This document shows positions 17,733 to 26,067 of a stretch of DNA of 64,000 nucleotides, in pieces. The translations under genes were made by a program, and so were the position numbers. Every line of letters begins with the position of its first letter. Position 1 is the stretch's first letter. The notes under the pieces are model-generated. The model did not search any database and had not been told where the DNA came from. It was given only the letters and a program-made list of their open reading frames with translations. Source of the stretch: Rhodoblastus acidophilus (GTDB lineage Bacteria; Pseudomonadota; Alphaproteobacteria; Rhizobiales; Beijerinckiaceae). The DNA lies in the NCBI RefSeq assembly GCF_025961575.1, contig NZ_JAOQNX010000001.1, positions 124,001 to 188,000 of the forward strand, read 5' to 3'.

Positions 17733-18509
17733 CTATCCCGCGAGCTCCGCCTTGGCGGCTTCGACGTCCAGCCGCTCCATGGCGTCGGCGGGAACGCATT
17801 TCGCCGCCTCCTCGTAAAGCGCTGTCGCCTGTTTCAGTTTCGGCGCGCCGAACAGCATGGCGAGCGCATTGGCATATTCCATGCGGGCGATGGCGGAGGT
17901 CGGATTGAGCTTCAGCGCCTCTTCAAAATGTTTCACCGCCGCCTCCTTGCTCGCGCCATAGGTGAGGCTGGCGATCATGCCGCCGATCTTGTCCACGACT
18001 TCGGCGTGATAGGCGCCGAGCGCGATATGCGCGTCGGCATGGCGCTTTTCCAGACGCAGCGCGGTTTCGAGAGCGTGCTTGATCTTGCCGCCCAACCCCT
18101 GCGCAAGCGCCTTGGCCACGGAAATGCACTGGCTGTAGCGCCCGAGCGCCTGGGCGTGGAGATACCAGGCGTTGGCATTGTCGGATTGCTGCAGGCTTTC
18201 CGCGAGCGCGGCGGCGCGCTGGAACAGCGCGATCTTGTCCTCGCGATCCTCGACCAGATAGGAGGCGTAGATGTTGATCGCCTTGGCGGCGACATTGGCA
18301 CCCAGCGCCCCCAAAACCTCGCCCTGGCGCGCCGCGGTTTCGAAATCGCCGCGATGGTAGGCGCGCCAGGCGTCCTGCACACGCTCATCCTCGGGAAAAG
18401 GCTCGCGGTCGCCGGCGTGCAGGCGCGGCCAGTTTTTTTCCAGCGCCGCGCCTTCATAGGAATAGGCGTCGTCGGAATAGGGAAAACGCTTCCATTTCAA
18501 TTTCGACAT
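17733..18509 (-). CDS. TPR-containing protein
   Basis: A 258-residue soluble protein made of helical repeats. TPR-like units are visible around residues 48-80 (AYHRGDFETAARQGE), 85-115, 140-165 (ALETALRLEKRHADAHIALG) and 185-235 (HFEEALKLNPTSAIARMEYA). There is no signal peptide. It lies 8 bases after the TetR gene, so the two are in one transcript. The role is unknown; TPRs bind partner proteins. Its place in the lipid locus is suggestive only. Confidence 0.8.
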   Translation of the reverse strand: MSKLKWKRFPYSDDAYSYEGAALEKNWPRLHAGDREPFPEDERVQDAWRAYHRGDFETAARQGEVLGALGANVAAKAINIYASYLVEDREDKIALFQRAAALAESLQQSDNANAWYLHAQALGRYSQCISVAKALAQGLGGKIKHALETALRLEKRHADAHIALGAYHAEVVDKIGGMIASLTYGASKEAAVKHFEEALKLNPTSAIARMEYANALAMLFGAPKLKQATALYEEAAKCVPADAMERLDVEAAKAELAG

Positions 18510-18517
18510 GTTCGGCC

Positions 18518-19180
18518 TCAGTTCAAATAGCGTTTGGACAATTCATCGAACAGTTCGCGCTCGCGCGGCGCGAGATAAGGCGCAGCGAGCGAAATGACGT
18601 GAAAGGCGCCGCGCGCCAGCGCCCGGCTTTCCTCTTTTTCGTCGGCATCCTCGCCATTGCGCGGATTGCGCGCGAGTTCGTAGGAGAGCCAGTAGGTCGC
18701 GATCACGGTCATGTTGACGGCCAGCGCCTCGACGTCCTGCGGCGAGGCCCTGAGCTCGCCCGCCTTGACCAGGCCGGTGAGAATGGCGACCGCCGTGCGC
18801 CGCTTATGCGCGAGAATGCGCTTGAACTGCGCGCCCAGCACCCGGTAGCGCGAGGTGAGTTCGTTGATGTCACGATAGATGAAGCGATATTTGTGGATGG
18901 CCTCAAAGATCAGGTGCAGGAACAGCCAGGCGTCCTCGGCATGCGCCGGCCTCTGCTCCGGCGCGGCCAAAGTGTGCTCGATTTCCTCGCGAAACGCGGC
19001 GAACAGCGCTTCGACGATCTTGTCCTTGCAACGATAGTGATAATAGAGATTGCCCGGGCTGATGTTCATTTCATCGGCGATGGCCGTCGTGGTGACGCCC
19101 GGCTCGCCGTAGGTGTTGAACAATTTCAGCGCCGTATCGAGAATGCGTTCGGGCGTTCGCCTCTTTGGTTTTCTCTCCAT
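18518..19180 (-). CDS. TetR-family transcriptional regulator
   Basis: A 220-residue TetR-type repressor. The N-terminal 55 residues carry the DNA-binding domain (RILDTALKLFNTYG, then TTTAIADEMNISPGNLYYHYRCKDKIVEAL). The C-terminal helices would bind a small ligand, perhaps an acyl-CoA given the neighbours. The ATG at 19180 has a strong GGGGAGG-type ribosome site. It lies between the patatin gene (32 bases upstream) and the TPR gene. Possible targets are the palindrome before WS/DGAT and the TAGAATCC sites before the phasin and reductase genes; this is untested inference. Confidence 0.92.
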   Translation of the reverse strand: MERKPKRRTPERILDTALKLFNTYGEPGVTTTAIADEMNISPGNLYYHYRCKDKIVEALFAAFREEIEHTLAAPEQRPAHAEDAWLFLHLIFEAIHKYRFIYRDINELTSRYRVLGAQFKRILAHKRRTAVAILTGLVKAGELRASPQDVEALAVNMTVIATYWLSYELARNPRNGEDADEKEESRALARGAFHVISLAAPYLAPRERELFDELSKRYLN

Positions 19181-19212
19181 GCCTGCTCCCCTCCCCGGAA
19201 CGGGCGAAACAA

Positions 19213-20415
19213 TTATCGCAATGCGCGCTCCAGTGAATCCAGGGCCGTTCCGAGCTGGCTCGCCGTCTGTTTGAGCCCGACGCGGCGCGGCGCGCGGCGC
19301 CGGCGCGACAGCGTGCGGGTCTCGTCGGCGAGACAGGCGCGGTCGAGCGACACGCAATGGCGGGCCAGCACGCGATCGAGCTCGTCGGCGCGGCGGCGCA
19401 ATTCCTCGCGCGTCCTCTGATAGGCGTGTTCGGCCAGCCGGTGACGGCTGGAATAGGAAAACACATTGGTGAAGAACATTTCGGCGTCGTCGCGCGCGGG
19501 CTCGAACAGGATGACGTCGGCGTCGGGAAAGGTTTGCGCATAGCGCTCCATCCCCACCCGCATGCGCGAATGGATCAGCGCGCGAAAGGTCTGCGACATC
19601 ACGGAGGGCAGGCCGCGCGCCGCGAGCGACAGGCGTCTGCGGTGACTTTTGCGCGCGACCGCGTCAGCGTCGATGGGGGTGAGCGGATTGACGCAGATCA
19701 GCAGTTTCGCGCCCTCGGCCAGCGCCACCGAGGCATGAAGGGTCTTCATCAGCGCGCCGTCGACATAATGGCGTCCGTTGATCTCCACTGGCGGGAAAAG
19801 CCCCGGCAGCGCCGAACTGGCCTGAACGGCGCGAGAGATGGGCACGTCGTCCAGCCCCGGGCCGCCGAACGGCGTCGCCGAACAGGAATCGAGATCGGTG
19901 GCGACAATGAACAGTTTTTTTGCAAGCCGCCGAAAATCGTTGACCCGGCCCCCCGCGGAAAACAGCCGCGCCAGATAGGCGCCCACGGGCTCATTATCGA
20001 ACAGCCCGGCCGGCAGCGCGCGCCCCAATTGTTGCAGCGATTCGGCGAAGCCGTGCGGGGGCGCGCCATTGAGGTAGGACTGCATCGCCACCGCCAGAAG
20101 CCCCGGCAGACTGGCGAGGCGTTGCCCGAATTCCTGAAAGGCCGGCTGCAACAGGATTTCGGGTTCGAAGGGGTCGTCGGCCTCCTCGCTCTCGATGAAC
20201 AGCCGGTGCATGTCGCGCGGGGTGACGCCATTGGCGAGGCCTGCGGCGACGAAGGCGCCCGAACTGACGCCGACAAAAATATCGCAGCCGGTGAGGTCGA
20301 GGCCGATCAGCGCCTCATCGAGCGCCGCCAGGGCGCCGACTTCATAAATGCCGCCGACGGGTCCGCCGCCAGCCAGAGCGACGCCCTTGAGATCGCGGTT
20401 CACGGCGCCCTCCAT
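19213..20415 (-). CDS. Patatin-like phospholipase / lipid acyl hydrolase
   Basis: A 400-residue serine hydrolase with a Ser-Asp dyad. The oxyanion-hole glycine run is LAGGGPVGGIYEVGAL (about 14-29), the nucleophile elbow GVSSG is at 49-53 (Ser51), and the catalytic aspartate lies in YVDGAL. No signal peptide is seen, so it acts in the cytosol, plausibly on the surface of lipid inclusions. The C-terminal 80 residues are Arg-rich. It sits downstream of the phasin gene, separated by a stable hairpin, and upstream of the TetR gene. Confidence 0.9.
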   Translation of the reverse strand: MEGAVNRDLKGVALAGGGPVGGIYEVGALAALDEALIGLDLTGCDIFVGVSSGAFVAAGLANGVTPRDMHRLFIESEEADDPFEPEILLQPAFQEFGQRLASLPGLLAVAMQSYLNGAPPHGFAESLQQLGRALPAGLFDNEPVGAYLARLFSAGGRVNDFRRLAKKLFIVATDLDSCSATPFGGPGLDDVPISRAVQASSALPGLFPPVEINGRHYVDGALMKTLHASVALAEGAKLLICVNPLTPIDADAVARKSHRRRLSLAARGLPSVMSQTFRALIHSRMRVGMERYAQTFPDADVILFEPARDDAEMFFTNVFSYSSRHRLAEHAYQRTREELRRRADELDRVLARHCVSLDRACLADETRTLSRRRRAPRRVGLKQTASQLGTALDSLERALR

Positions 20416-20430
20416 CGTCTCAGAACCCGG

Positions 20431-20457
20431 CGGGCGCGCCGGTTCAAGGCGCGCCCG
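20431..20457. promoter_or_regulatory. Stable hairpin between phasin and patatin genes
   Basis: CGGGCGCGCC (20431-20440) and GGCGCGCCCG (20448-20457) form a perfect 10-base stem with a seven-base loop. It starts 11 bases after the phasin stop codon (minus strand). There is no T run, so it is more likely an mRNA-stabilising or attenuating hairpin than a full terminator. Confidence 0.55.
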
Positions 20458-20468
20458 TCAGCTCGCAT

Positions 20469-20894
20469 TCATTTCGCCGCCGCAGGCGCCTTGGCCGGCG
20501 CCTTGCGCTGTTCCAGCTCGGCGGACAGGGTCTTCACCTCATGGGTGAGTTCCGACACCCGCCGGCCCAAGTGCTCGATATCCTTGCGGGTGGGCACATT
20601 CAGCGAATGCAGGGCGCGGGCGACGCGCTCTTCAAAAACCTGTTCGAGCTTGTCCCAGGATCCCGTCGCCTGTTTCCTGACTTCGGCGATCTTGTCGTCG
20701 GCGGTCTTCTTCGCCCGGTCCTGGACGGCCTCGCCTTCCTTGACCAAGGCTTCGAAGACTTTCGTGCCCTCCTCCTGCGCCTTGGCGAAGGCGCCGAGGC
20801 CGGCGAGCCAAATCTGGTTGGCGGAATTCTTGATCAGCGTCGCAAGTTCGTTCTCGCCCTTGCCTTCCGCAAGTTCGGTAAGCTTCTTGACCAT
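20469..20894 (-). CDS. Phasin-like granule-associated protein (PhaF/PhaI type)
   Basis: A 141-residue protein of the polyhydroxyalkanoate granule-associated family: an N-terminal amphipathic domain with IKNSANQIWLAGLGAFAKAQEEG (split here: the key part is NQIWLAGLGAFAKAQ, residues 26-40), a helical middle, and a C-terminal coiled coil ending in an Ala/Pro/Lys tail. Such proteins coat hydrophobic inclusions. The ATG at 20894 has a GAGAGGAT ribosome site; the longer reading to 20939 is less likely. No PHA synthase is in the window, so it may coat wax ester or PHA bodies. It is divergent from the acyl-CoA reductase gene. Confidence 0.88.
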   Translation of the reverse strand: MVKKLTELAEGKGENELATLIKNSANQIWLAGLGAFAKAQEEGTKVFEALVKEGEAVQDRAKKTADDKIAEVRKQATGSWDKLEQVFEERVARALHSLNVPTRKDIEHLGRRVSELTHEVKTLSAELEQRKAPAKAPAAAK

Positions 20895-20961
20895 GATCCT
20901 CTCCCGTGGATTGCCGGCGGTTGAGCCTGCCGGTTTCATTTTTATAATTTATCCGTCCAGA

Positions 20962-21090
20962 CTAGAATCCTCGCCCTAGAATCCTCATTTCTTTTGGTCA
21001 CATCTGCGAGATCGCAGTCATTCCCCTGTTCCACCGGTTTTTTAGCTTGGCTATTTGGCGTCTTGCGTTTTGAATAGGCGGCGGATTCTA
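20962..21090. promoter_or_regulatory. Three TAGAATCC motifs in the phasin / acyl-CoA reductase promoter gap
   Basis: TAGAATCC occurs at 20963-20970 and 20977-20984 (plus strand, within an 11-base direct repeat CTAGAATCCTC of period 14) and at 21083-21090 (minus strand). Three copies of one octamer in about 235 bases is far above chance. One pair lies near each divergent gene start, so a shared regulator is plausible. Confidence 0.5.
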
Positions 21091-21130
21091 ATCGACACCA
21101 TTATCTTGCAAAAGCTTTGGAGACCGAGCC

Positions 21131-23107
21131 ATGATCTACGTCATCACCGGCGGCAGCGGCTTCATCGGCAAGCGTCTGATCCAAAAATTCTTGGCGCGGC
21201 CCGACGCCGAAGTCCATTTCCTGCTGCGCAATTCCTCGCCTGAACGCCTGAAAATTTTGGGCGATTTCTGGGGCGCCGAGGCCGCCCGCGCGCTTCCCCT
21301 GCCCGGCGACCTCACCGCGCCGCTGTGCGGCGTCGATCCCAAGACCATCGAAGCCCTACGCGGCAAAGTCGATCATTTCTTCCATCTCGGCGCCATCTAT
21401 GATCTCGCCGCCGACCCCGCCCAAGAAATGCTGGTCAATATCGAGGGGACGCGCAACGCCCTGGCGCTGGCGGAAGCCCTTGGCGCACGGCGCTTTCACC
21501 ACATGAGCTCCATCGCCGCCGCCGGCCTCTACGAGGGCGTGTTCCGCGAAGACATGTTTGATGAGGCGGAAAACCTTGAGCACCCCTATTTCGCCAGCAA
21601 GCACGAGTCGGAAAAAGTGGTGCGCGCGGAAGCGAAAATTCCCTATCGCATCTATCGTCCGGGGCTGGTGGTCGGCGATTCCCGCACCGGCGAAATGGAT
21701 AAGATCGACGGCCCCTACTATTTCTTCAAGCTCATCCAGAAACTTCGCGGCCTGCTGCCGCCCTGGGCGCCGATGATCGGCCTGGAAGGCGGGCGCATTA
21801 ATCTCGTCCCCGTCGACTTCGTCGTTGCGGCCACGGACGTCCTCGCGCACAAGGACGGCCTCGACGGGCGCTGCTTCCATCTCGTCGATCCCGACCCGCG
21901 CCGCGTCGGCGACATTTTCGCCCTGTTCGCCGGCGCCGCGCACGCGCCGCGCGTCACCATGCGGGTCAACACCGCCTTGTTCGGCCTGCTGCCGCGCACG
22001 CTCACCCAGGCGCTCAAGGCGCTGACGCCGGTGCGCCGCATCCGCAAGGCGCTGATGAAGGATCTGGGCCTGCCCGAGGGCATTCTCGCCTTCTTCAACT
22101 ATCCCACGCGCTTCGACAGCCGCGAGGCCGGGCCGTTGCTGGCAAACGCCGGCATCAAAGTCCCCGCAATCGAGGATTACGCCTGGCGCCTGTGGGATTA
22201 TTGGGAGCGCCATCTCGATCCCGACCTGTTCATCGACCGCTCGCTGCGCGGACGGGTCGCCGGCAAGGCGATTTTGGTGACCGGCGGCTCCGCCGGTATC
22301 GGCAAGGCGACGGCGCTACGCCTCGCCGAAGCCGGCGCGCGCGTGCTGATCGTCGGGCGCGACCAGATCAAGCTCGACGCCGCCTTGCAAGAGGCGAAGG
22401 CGCGGGGCCTGAAGCTCGAGGCTCATGCGGCGGATCTCGCCGATCCCGCGCAATGCGAAGCCCTGGTCGCCGCGCTCAACACGCAGGGCGGCGTCGAGAT
22501 TCTGATCAACAACGCCGGCCGCTCGATGCGGCGCGGCATCGAACATTCCTACGACCGGCTGCATGATTTCGAACGCGCCATGCAGGTCAATTATTTCGGC
22601 GCGCTGCGGCTCACCCTCGGCCTGCTGCCGGGCATGGCGCAGCGCCACAGCGGCCATGTCATCAACATTTCGTCGATTGGCGTGCTGACCAATGCGCCGC
22701 GGTTTTCGGCCTATGTCGCGTCAAAGGCGGCGCTCGAAGCCTTTTCGCGATGCGCGGCCAGCGAATTTCTGGACCGCGGCGTGCATTTCACCACGATCAA
22801 CATGCCGCTGGTGCGCACCGCCATGATCGCGCCGACAAAATTGTATGAGCACGCGCCGGCGCTTTCGCCGGAGGAGGCGGCGGAGCTGGTGGTCGAGGCG
22901 ATCGTCAAACGCCCGTCGCGCATCGCCACGCCGCTCGGCGTGTTCGGCCAGATCGTCCACGCGTTCAGCCCGCGTCTGGCGCAGATCGTGATGAACACGG
23001 CGTTCCGCATGTTCCCCGACAGCGCCGCCGCGACCGGCGCCAAGCACGAGGCGCCGAACGCGGATCAGATCGTGTTCACGCAGATCATGCGCGGGCTGTA
23101 TTTGTAA
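21131..23107 (+). CDS. Two-domain fatty acyl-CoA reductase (alcohol-forming, Marinobacter type)
   Basis: A 658-residue fusion of two Rossmann domains. The N-terminal extended-SDR domain has GGSGFIG at 7-13 and YFASK at 153-157. The C-terminal classical SDR domain has TGGSAGIG at 384-391, NNAG at 460-463 and YVASK at 528-532. Length, domain order and many local segments match, from memory, the Marinobacter fatty acyl-CoA reductase (Maqu_2220, about 660 residues) that reduces acyl-CoA to fatty alcohol. It would supply the alcohol for the WS/DGAT. A GGAG ribosome site precedes the ATG. Its stop directly abuts the convergent hydrolase gene. Confidence 0.9.
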   Translation: MIYVITGGSGFIGKRLIQKFLARPDAEVHFLLRNSSPERLKILGDFWGAEAARALPLPGDLTAPLCGVDPKTIEALRGKVDHFFHLGAIYDLAADPAQEMLVNIEGTRNALALAEALGARRFHHMSSIAAAGLYEGVFREDMFDEAENLEHPYFASKHESEKVVRAEAKIPYRIYRPGLVVGDSRTGEMDKIDGPYYFFKLIQKLRGLLPPWAPMIGLEGGRINLVPVDFVVAATDVLAHKDGLDGRCFHLVDPDPRRVGDIFALFAGAAHAPRVTMRVNTALFGLLPRTLTQALKALTPVRRIRKALMKDLGLPEGILAFFNYPTRFDSREAGPLLANAGIKVPAIEDYAWRLWDYWERHLDPDLFIDRSLRGRVAGKAILVTGGSAGIGKATALRLAEAGARVLIVGRDQIKLDAALQEAKARGLKLEAHAADLADPAQCEALVAALNTQGGVEILINNAGRSMRRGIEHSYDRLHDFERAMQVNYFGALRLTLGLLPGMAQRHSGHVINISSIGVLTNAPRFSAYVASKAALEAFSRCAASEFLDRGVHFTTINMPLVRTAMIAPTKLYEHAPALSPEEAAELVVEAIVKRPSRIATPLGVFGQIVHAFSPRLAQIVMNTAFRMFPDSAAATGAKHEAPNADQIVFTQIMRGLYL

Positions 23108-24253
23108 TCACGCGCCCGCGACGGGTTGCTCCTGCGCGGCGGGCGCCGGCGGCGGCGCGACCGCCTCGACCGCCGCTTCCGCGACGCTCGGCGCAGGTTC
23201 AACAGCTTCCACCACGACAGGCGCTGGCGCGGCAGGCGGGGCCACGACGATGATGGGCGTTTCCTCCACCACCGGCGCAGCTTCGACCGCCGGCGCCGCT
23301 TCAACCGGCGCGACGACGACCAGCGGCGGCTCCGGCTGCGGGTTCAAAGCGACGGAGGGCGCGCGCTTCGCCGCGGGTTCGGAAAAGGCCAGAATCTTCT
23401 TCAGCACTTCCGGCTGATCGATCACCGACAAATGACCGGCGAGCGGCGCGCAGGTCTCCGGCGCCCCCTGCAGGCGCGCGGCGTCCGGCGGCGAGACGAA
23501 TTCGTCGCGGCCGGCCCAGAAGGCGTGGACCGGAACCGAGGTCTCCTTGGCGTTAAGCGCCTGCAGCCAGGGGGAATCCGGCTCCATCTGGCGAGCGCTG
23601 CGGCCGAGGCCGAATTTGGCGAAGCTGGTGCCATGGTTCGGCGTGGCCAGCGTGATCAAGCCGGCGACATCGTCGCCGCCGCGCCGGGCGATGCGGGCGC
23701 GCGCCACCAGGCCGCCCTTGCTGTGACCGACCAGCAGAACTTTTTCCGCGCCGGTCTGTTGCTTCACGCGGGCGATGTGCTGGTCGAGTTCGTCGGCGAG
23801 TTCGTCGATATCAGCGAAGGTCCACCCGAGCGTCACCGGCGCGACCTTGCGGCCAGCCGCTTCGAGATCGCGCGCCAGATCGAACCACATGCCGCGATTG
23901 CAGCAATAGCCGGGAACGAGCACGATCGGGGTTTCGTCCGGCGCATGAGCCAGCACTTTCTCGTCGCCCATCCAGAACGTGTCGAACGGCATCAGCACGA
24001 CAAAGGCGCGCCAGAAGGCGTAGATCTCGGAGGCGCTGGCCAGCCAGCGACGCTCGGGCGTTCCGATATTCAGGAAATTGGGCGCGTTCACGGCGATGGC
24101 GGCGGCGGGAATGGCCGCGGGCAGGCCGACGAAGACGAGGAGCAGGACGATCAGCCCGGCCTCGAAGCCAAACAGCAATCTTGTGAGGTGGCCGGCGATT
24201 GCGGCCACAATTAGGATCAGAACGACGGCGCTCCGCAACAAAAGGGTCCGCAT
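23108..24253 (-). CDS. Membrane-anchored alpha/beta hydrolase (lipase-like)
   Basis: A 381-residue protein with one or two N-terminal hydrophobic segments (about 5-20 and 33-55), then an alpha/beta-hydrolase domain with the oxyanion segment VLVPGYCCNRG (111-121), nucleophile elbow GHSKG (176-180, Ser178), a probable acid in WAGRDEF and the histidine in GHLSVID. The last 80 residues are low-complexity Pro/Ala/Val/Glu. It resembles triacylglycerol lipases and esterases of the LipA/PGAP1-like type; the substrate is unproven. The ATG at 24253 has GGAG upstream. It may release acyl chains from stored lipid. Confidence 0.82.
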   Translation of the reverse strand: MRTLLLRSAVVLILIVAAIAGHLTRLLFGFEAGLIVLLLVFVGLPAAIPAAAIAVNAPNFLNIGTPERRWLASASEIYAFWRAFVVLMPFDTFWMGDEKVLAHAPDETPIVLVPGYCCNRGMWFDLARDLEAAGRKVAPVTLGWTFADIDELADELDQHIARVKQQTGAEKVLLVGHSKGGLVARARIARRGGDDVAGLITLATPNHGTSFAKFGLGRSARQMEPDSPWLQALNAKETSVPVHAFWAGRDEFVSPPDAARLQGAPETCAPLAGHLSVIDQPEVLKKILAFSEPAAKRAPSVALNPQPEPPLVVVAPVEAAPAVEAAPVVEETPIIVVAPPAAPAPVVVEAVEPAPSVAEAAVEAVAPPPAPAAQEQPVAGA

Positions 24254-24369
24254 CTCAGTCTCCGCGCTATCGGCGTATTGATCGGAATCATTGTCTGTGA
24301 CTGCGGCGACCAGATTATGAATGGGCAAAGCGCGCAATGACAAAGATCAACAATCGGGAGGGGCGCATC

Positions 24370-26046
24370 GTGGAGCACATCTGGACGGCCCGCTATCCCG
24401 CCGGCGTCGACGCGAAAGTCGACGTCCACGTCTTTCCGTCGTTGCGCCACATGTTCGAGGACAGCGTCGCCCGCTTTCCCGACAACACCGTCTTCATCAG
24501 CATGGGCGCGCGGCTCAGCTACCGCCGCTTGCGCGAACTCGCCTGGAATTTCGGCTCCTGGCTGCAAAATGTCGTCAAACTGCCGCGCGGCGCGCGCGTC
24601 GCGCTGATGACGCCCAACCTGCTGCCCTATCCGGTCGCGCTCTTCGGCGCGCTCTCCGCCGGTTATGTCGTGGTCAATTGCAACCCGCTCTACACGGCCT
24701 TCGAGCTCGAGCGGCAATTGCAGGATTCCGGCGCCGAGGCTCTGGTCGTGCTGGAGAATTTCGCGGCGACCGCGGCCAAAGCGATCGAGCGCACCCAGGT
24801 GCGCGCCGTGGCGGTGGCGCGCATCGGCGATCTCCTCGGCTTTCCCAAGGGCGCGCTGACCAATTTCGTCGTCAAGCGCGTCAAACACCTGGTTCCCCCC
24901 TGGGAAATTCCCGGCGCGATCCCGTTCACCCAGGCGCTGCGCCTGGGCGCCGGCGCGCCGCTGGCTTTGCCGGACCTCGGCCCCGACGATCTCGCCTTCC
25001 TGCAATATACCGGCGGCACCACGGGCGTGCCGAAGGGCGCCGAACTCACCCATGGGAGCGTGATCGCCAACATCCAGCAGGGCTACGCCTGGGTGCGGCC
25101 CTTCGCCGAGGACGGGCGCGAAATCATCGTCACGCCGCTGCCGCTCTACCACATCTTCGCGCTCACGGTGAGCTGCCTGCTGTTCATGCGCTTCGGCGCG
25201 GCCAACCTGCTCATCGCCAATCCCCGCGACATCAAGGGCCTGGTGAAGGCGCTGTCGCGCACGAAATTCACCGCGATCAGCGGCGTGAACACGCTGTTCA
25301 GCGCGCTGCTCAAGAACGAGGATTTTCGCCGGCTCGATTTCAGCGCGATGAAGATTTCGGTGTCCGGCGGCATGGCTTTGCACAAGGCCGTCGCGGAAAA
25401 ATGGAAGGCGGTCACCGGCCGGCCGCTGATCGAAGGCTACGGCCTGACCGAATGCTCGCCAGCCGCCCTGATCAATCCGCTCAACCTGGAAAATTTCAAC
25501 GGCGCCGCCGGCCTGCCCATGCCGCAAACCGACGTCTCCATCCGCGACGATTCCGGCGCCGAAGTCGCGCTGGGCGAACGCGGCGAGCTCTGCATCAAGG
25601 GACCGCAATTGATGCGCGGCTACTGGAAACGGCCGGAGGAAACCGCCGACGTTTTCACCGCCGACGGTTTTCTGCGCACCGGCGACATCGCCACCATGGA
25701 CCCGCAAGGTTTCGTCCACATCGTCGATCGCAAGAAGGACATGATCCTGGTGTCCGGCTTCAACGTCTATCCCGGCGAGATCGAGGACATCGTCGCCCTG
25801 CACCAGGGCGTGGAGGAGGTCGGCGCGGTCGGCGTCTGCGACGAACAGACCGGCGAAGCCGTGAAGATCGTCGTGGTCAAGCGCGACGAAGCCCTCTGCC
25901 CGGACGAATTGGTCGCCCATTGCCGCAAATATCTGGTCGGCTACAAGATCCCACGCCAGATCGAATTCCGCCGCGACCTGCCGAAAACCAATGTCGGCAA
26001 AATCTTGCGCCGCGCGCTGCGCGAGGAGAACGCGCCGCCGCATTGA
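24370..26046 (+). CDS. fadD: Long-chain fatty acid-CoA ligase
   Basis: Activates free fatty acids to acyl-CoA with ATP, via an acyl-adenylate. The 558-residue product has the AMP-binding P-loop YTGGTTGVPKG, the EGYGLTECSP motif, the TGD motif (RTGDIATMD), the linker region DRKKDMI and the C-terminal catalytic lysine (KTNVGKILRR). The GTG at 24370 is chosen because GGGAGG precedes it by eight bases and FadD proteins begin with a segment like EHIW..YPAGV; an ATG at 24337 would add 11 residues. In this locus it can feed the acyl-CoA reductase and WS/DGAT, or recycle released fatty acids. Confidence 0.94.
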   Translation: MEHIWTARYPAGVDAKVDVHVFPSLRHMFEDSVARFPDNTVFISMGARLSYRRLRELAWNFGSWLQNVVKLPRGARVALMTPNLLPYPVALFGALSAGYVVVNCNPLYTAFELERQLQDSGAEALVVLENFAATAAKAIERTQVRAVAVARIGDLLGFPKGALTNFVVKRVKHLVPPWEIPGAIPFTQALRLGAGAPLALPDLGPDDLAFLQYTGGTTGVPKGAELTHGSVIANIQQGYAWVRPFAEDGREIIVTPLPLYHIFALTVSCLLFMRFGAANLLIANPRDIKGLVKALSRTKFTAISGVNTLFSALLKNEDFRRLDFSAMKISVSGGMALHKAVAEKWKAVTGRPLIEGYGLTECSPAALINPLNLENFNGAAGLPMPQTDVSIRDDSGAEVALGERGELCIKGPQLMRGYWKRPEETADVFTADGFLRTGDIATMDPQGFVHIVDRKKDMILVSGFNVYPGEIEDIVALHQGVEEVGAVGVCDEQTGEAVKIVVVKRDEALCPDELVAHCRKYLVGYKIPRQIEFRRDLPKTNVGKILRRALREENAPPH

Positions 26047-26067
26047 AGCCCATCGACGCTGGCGCGT

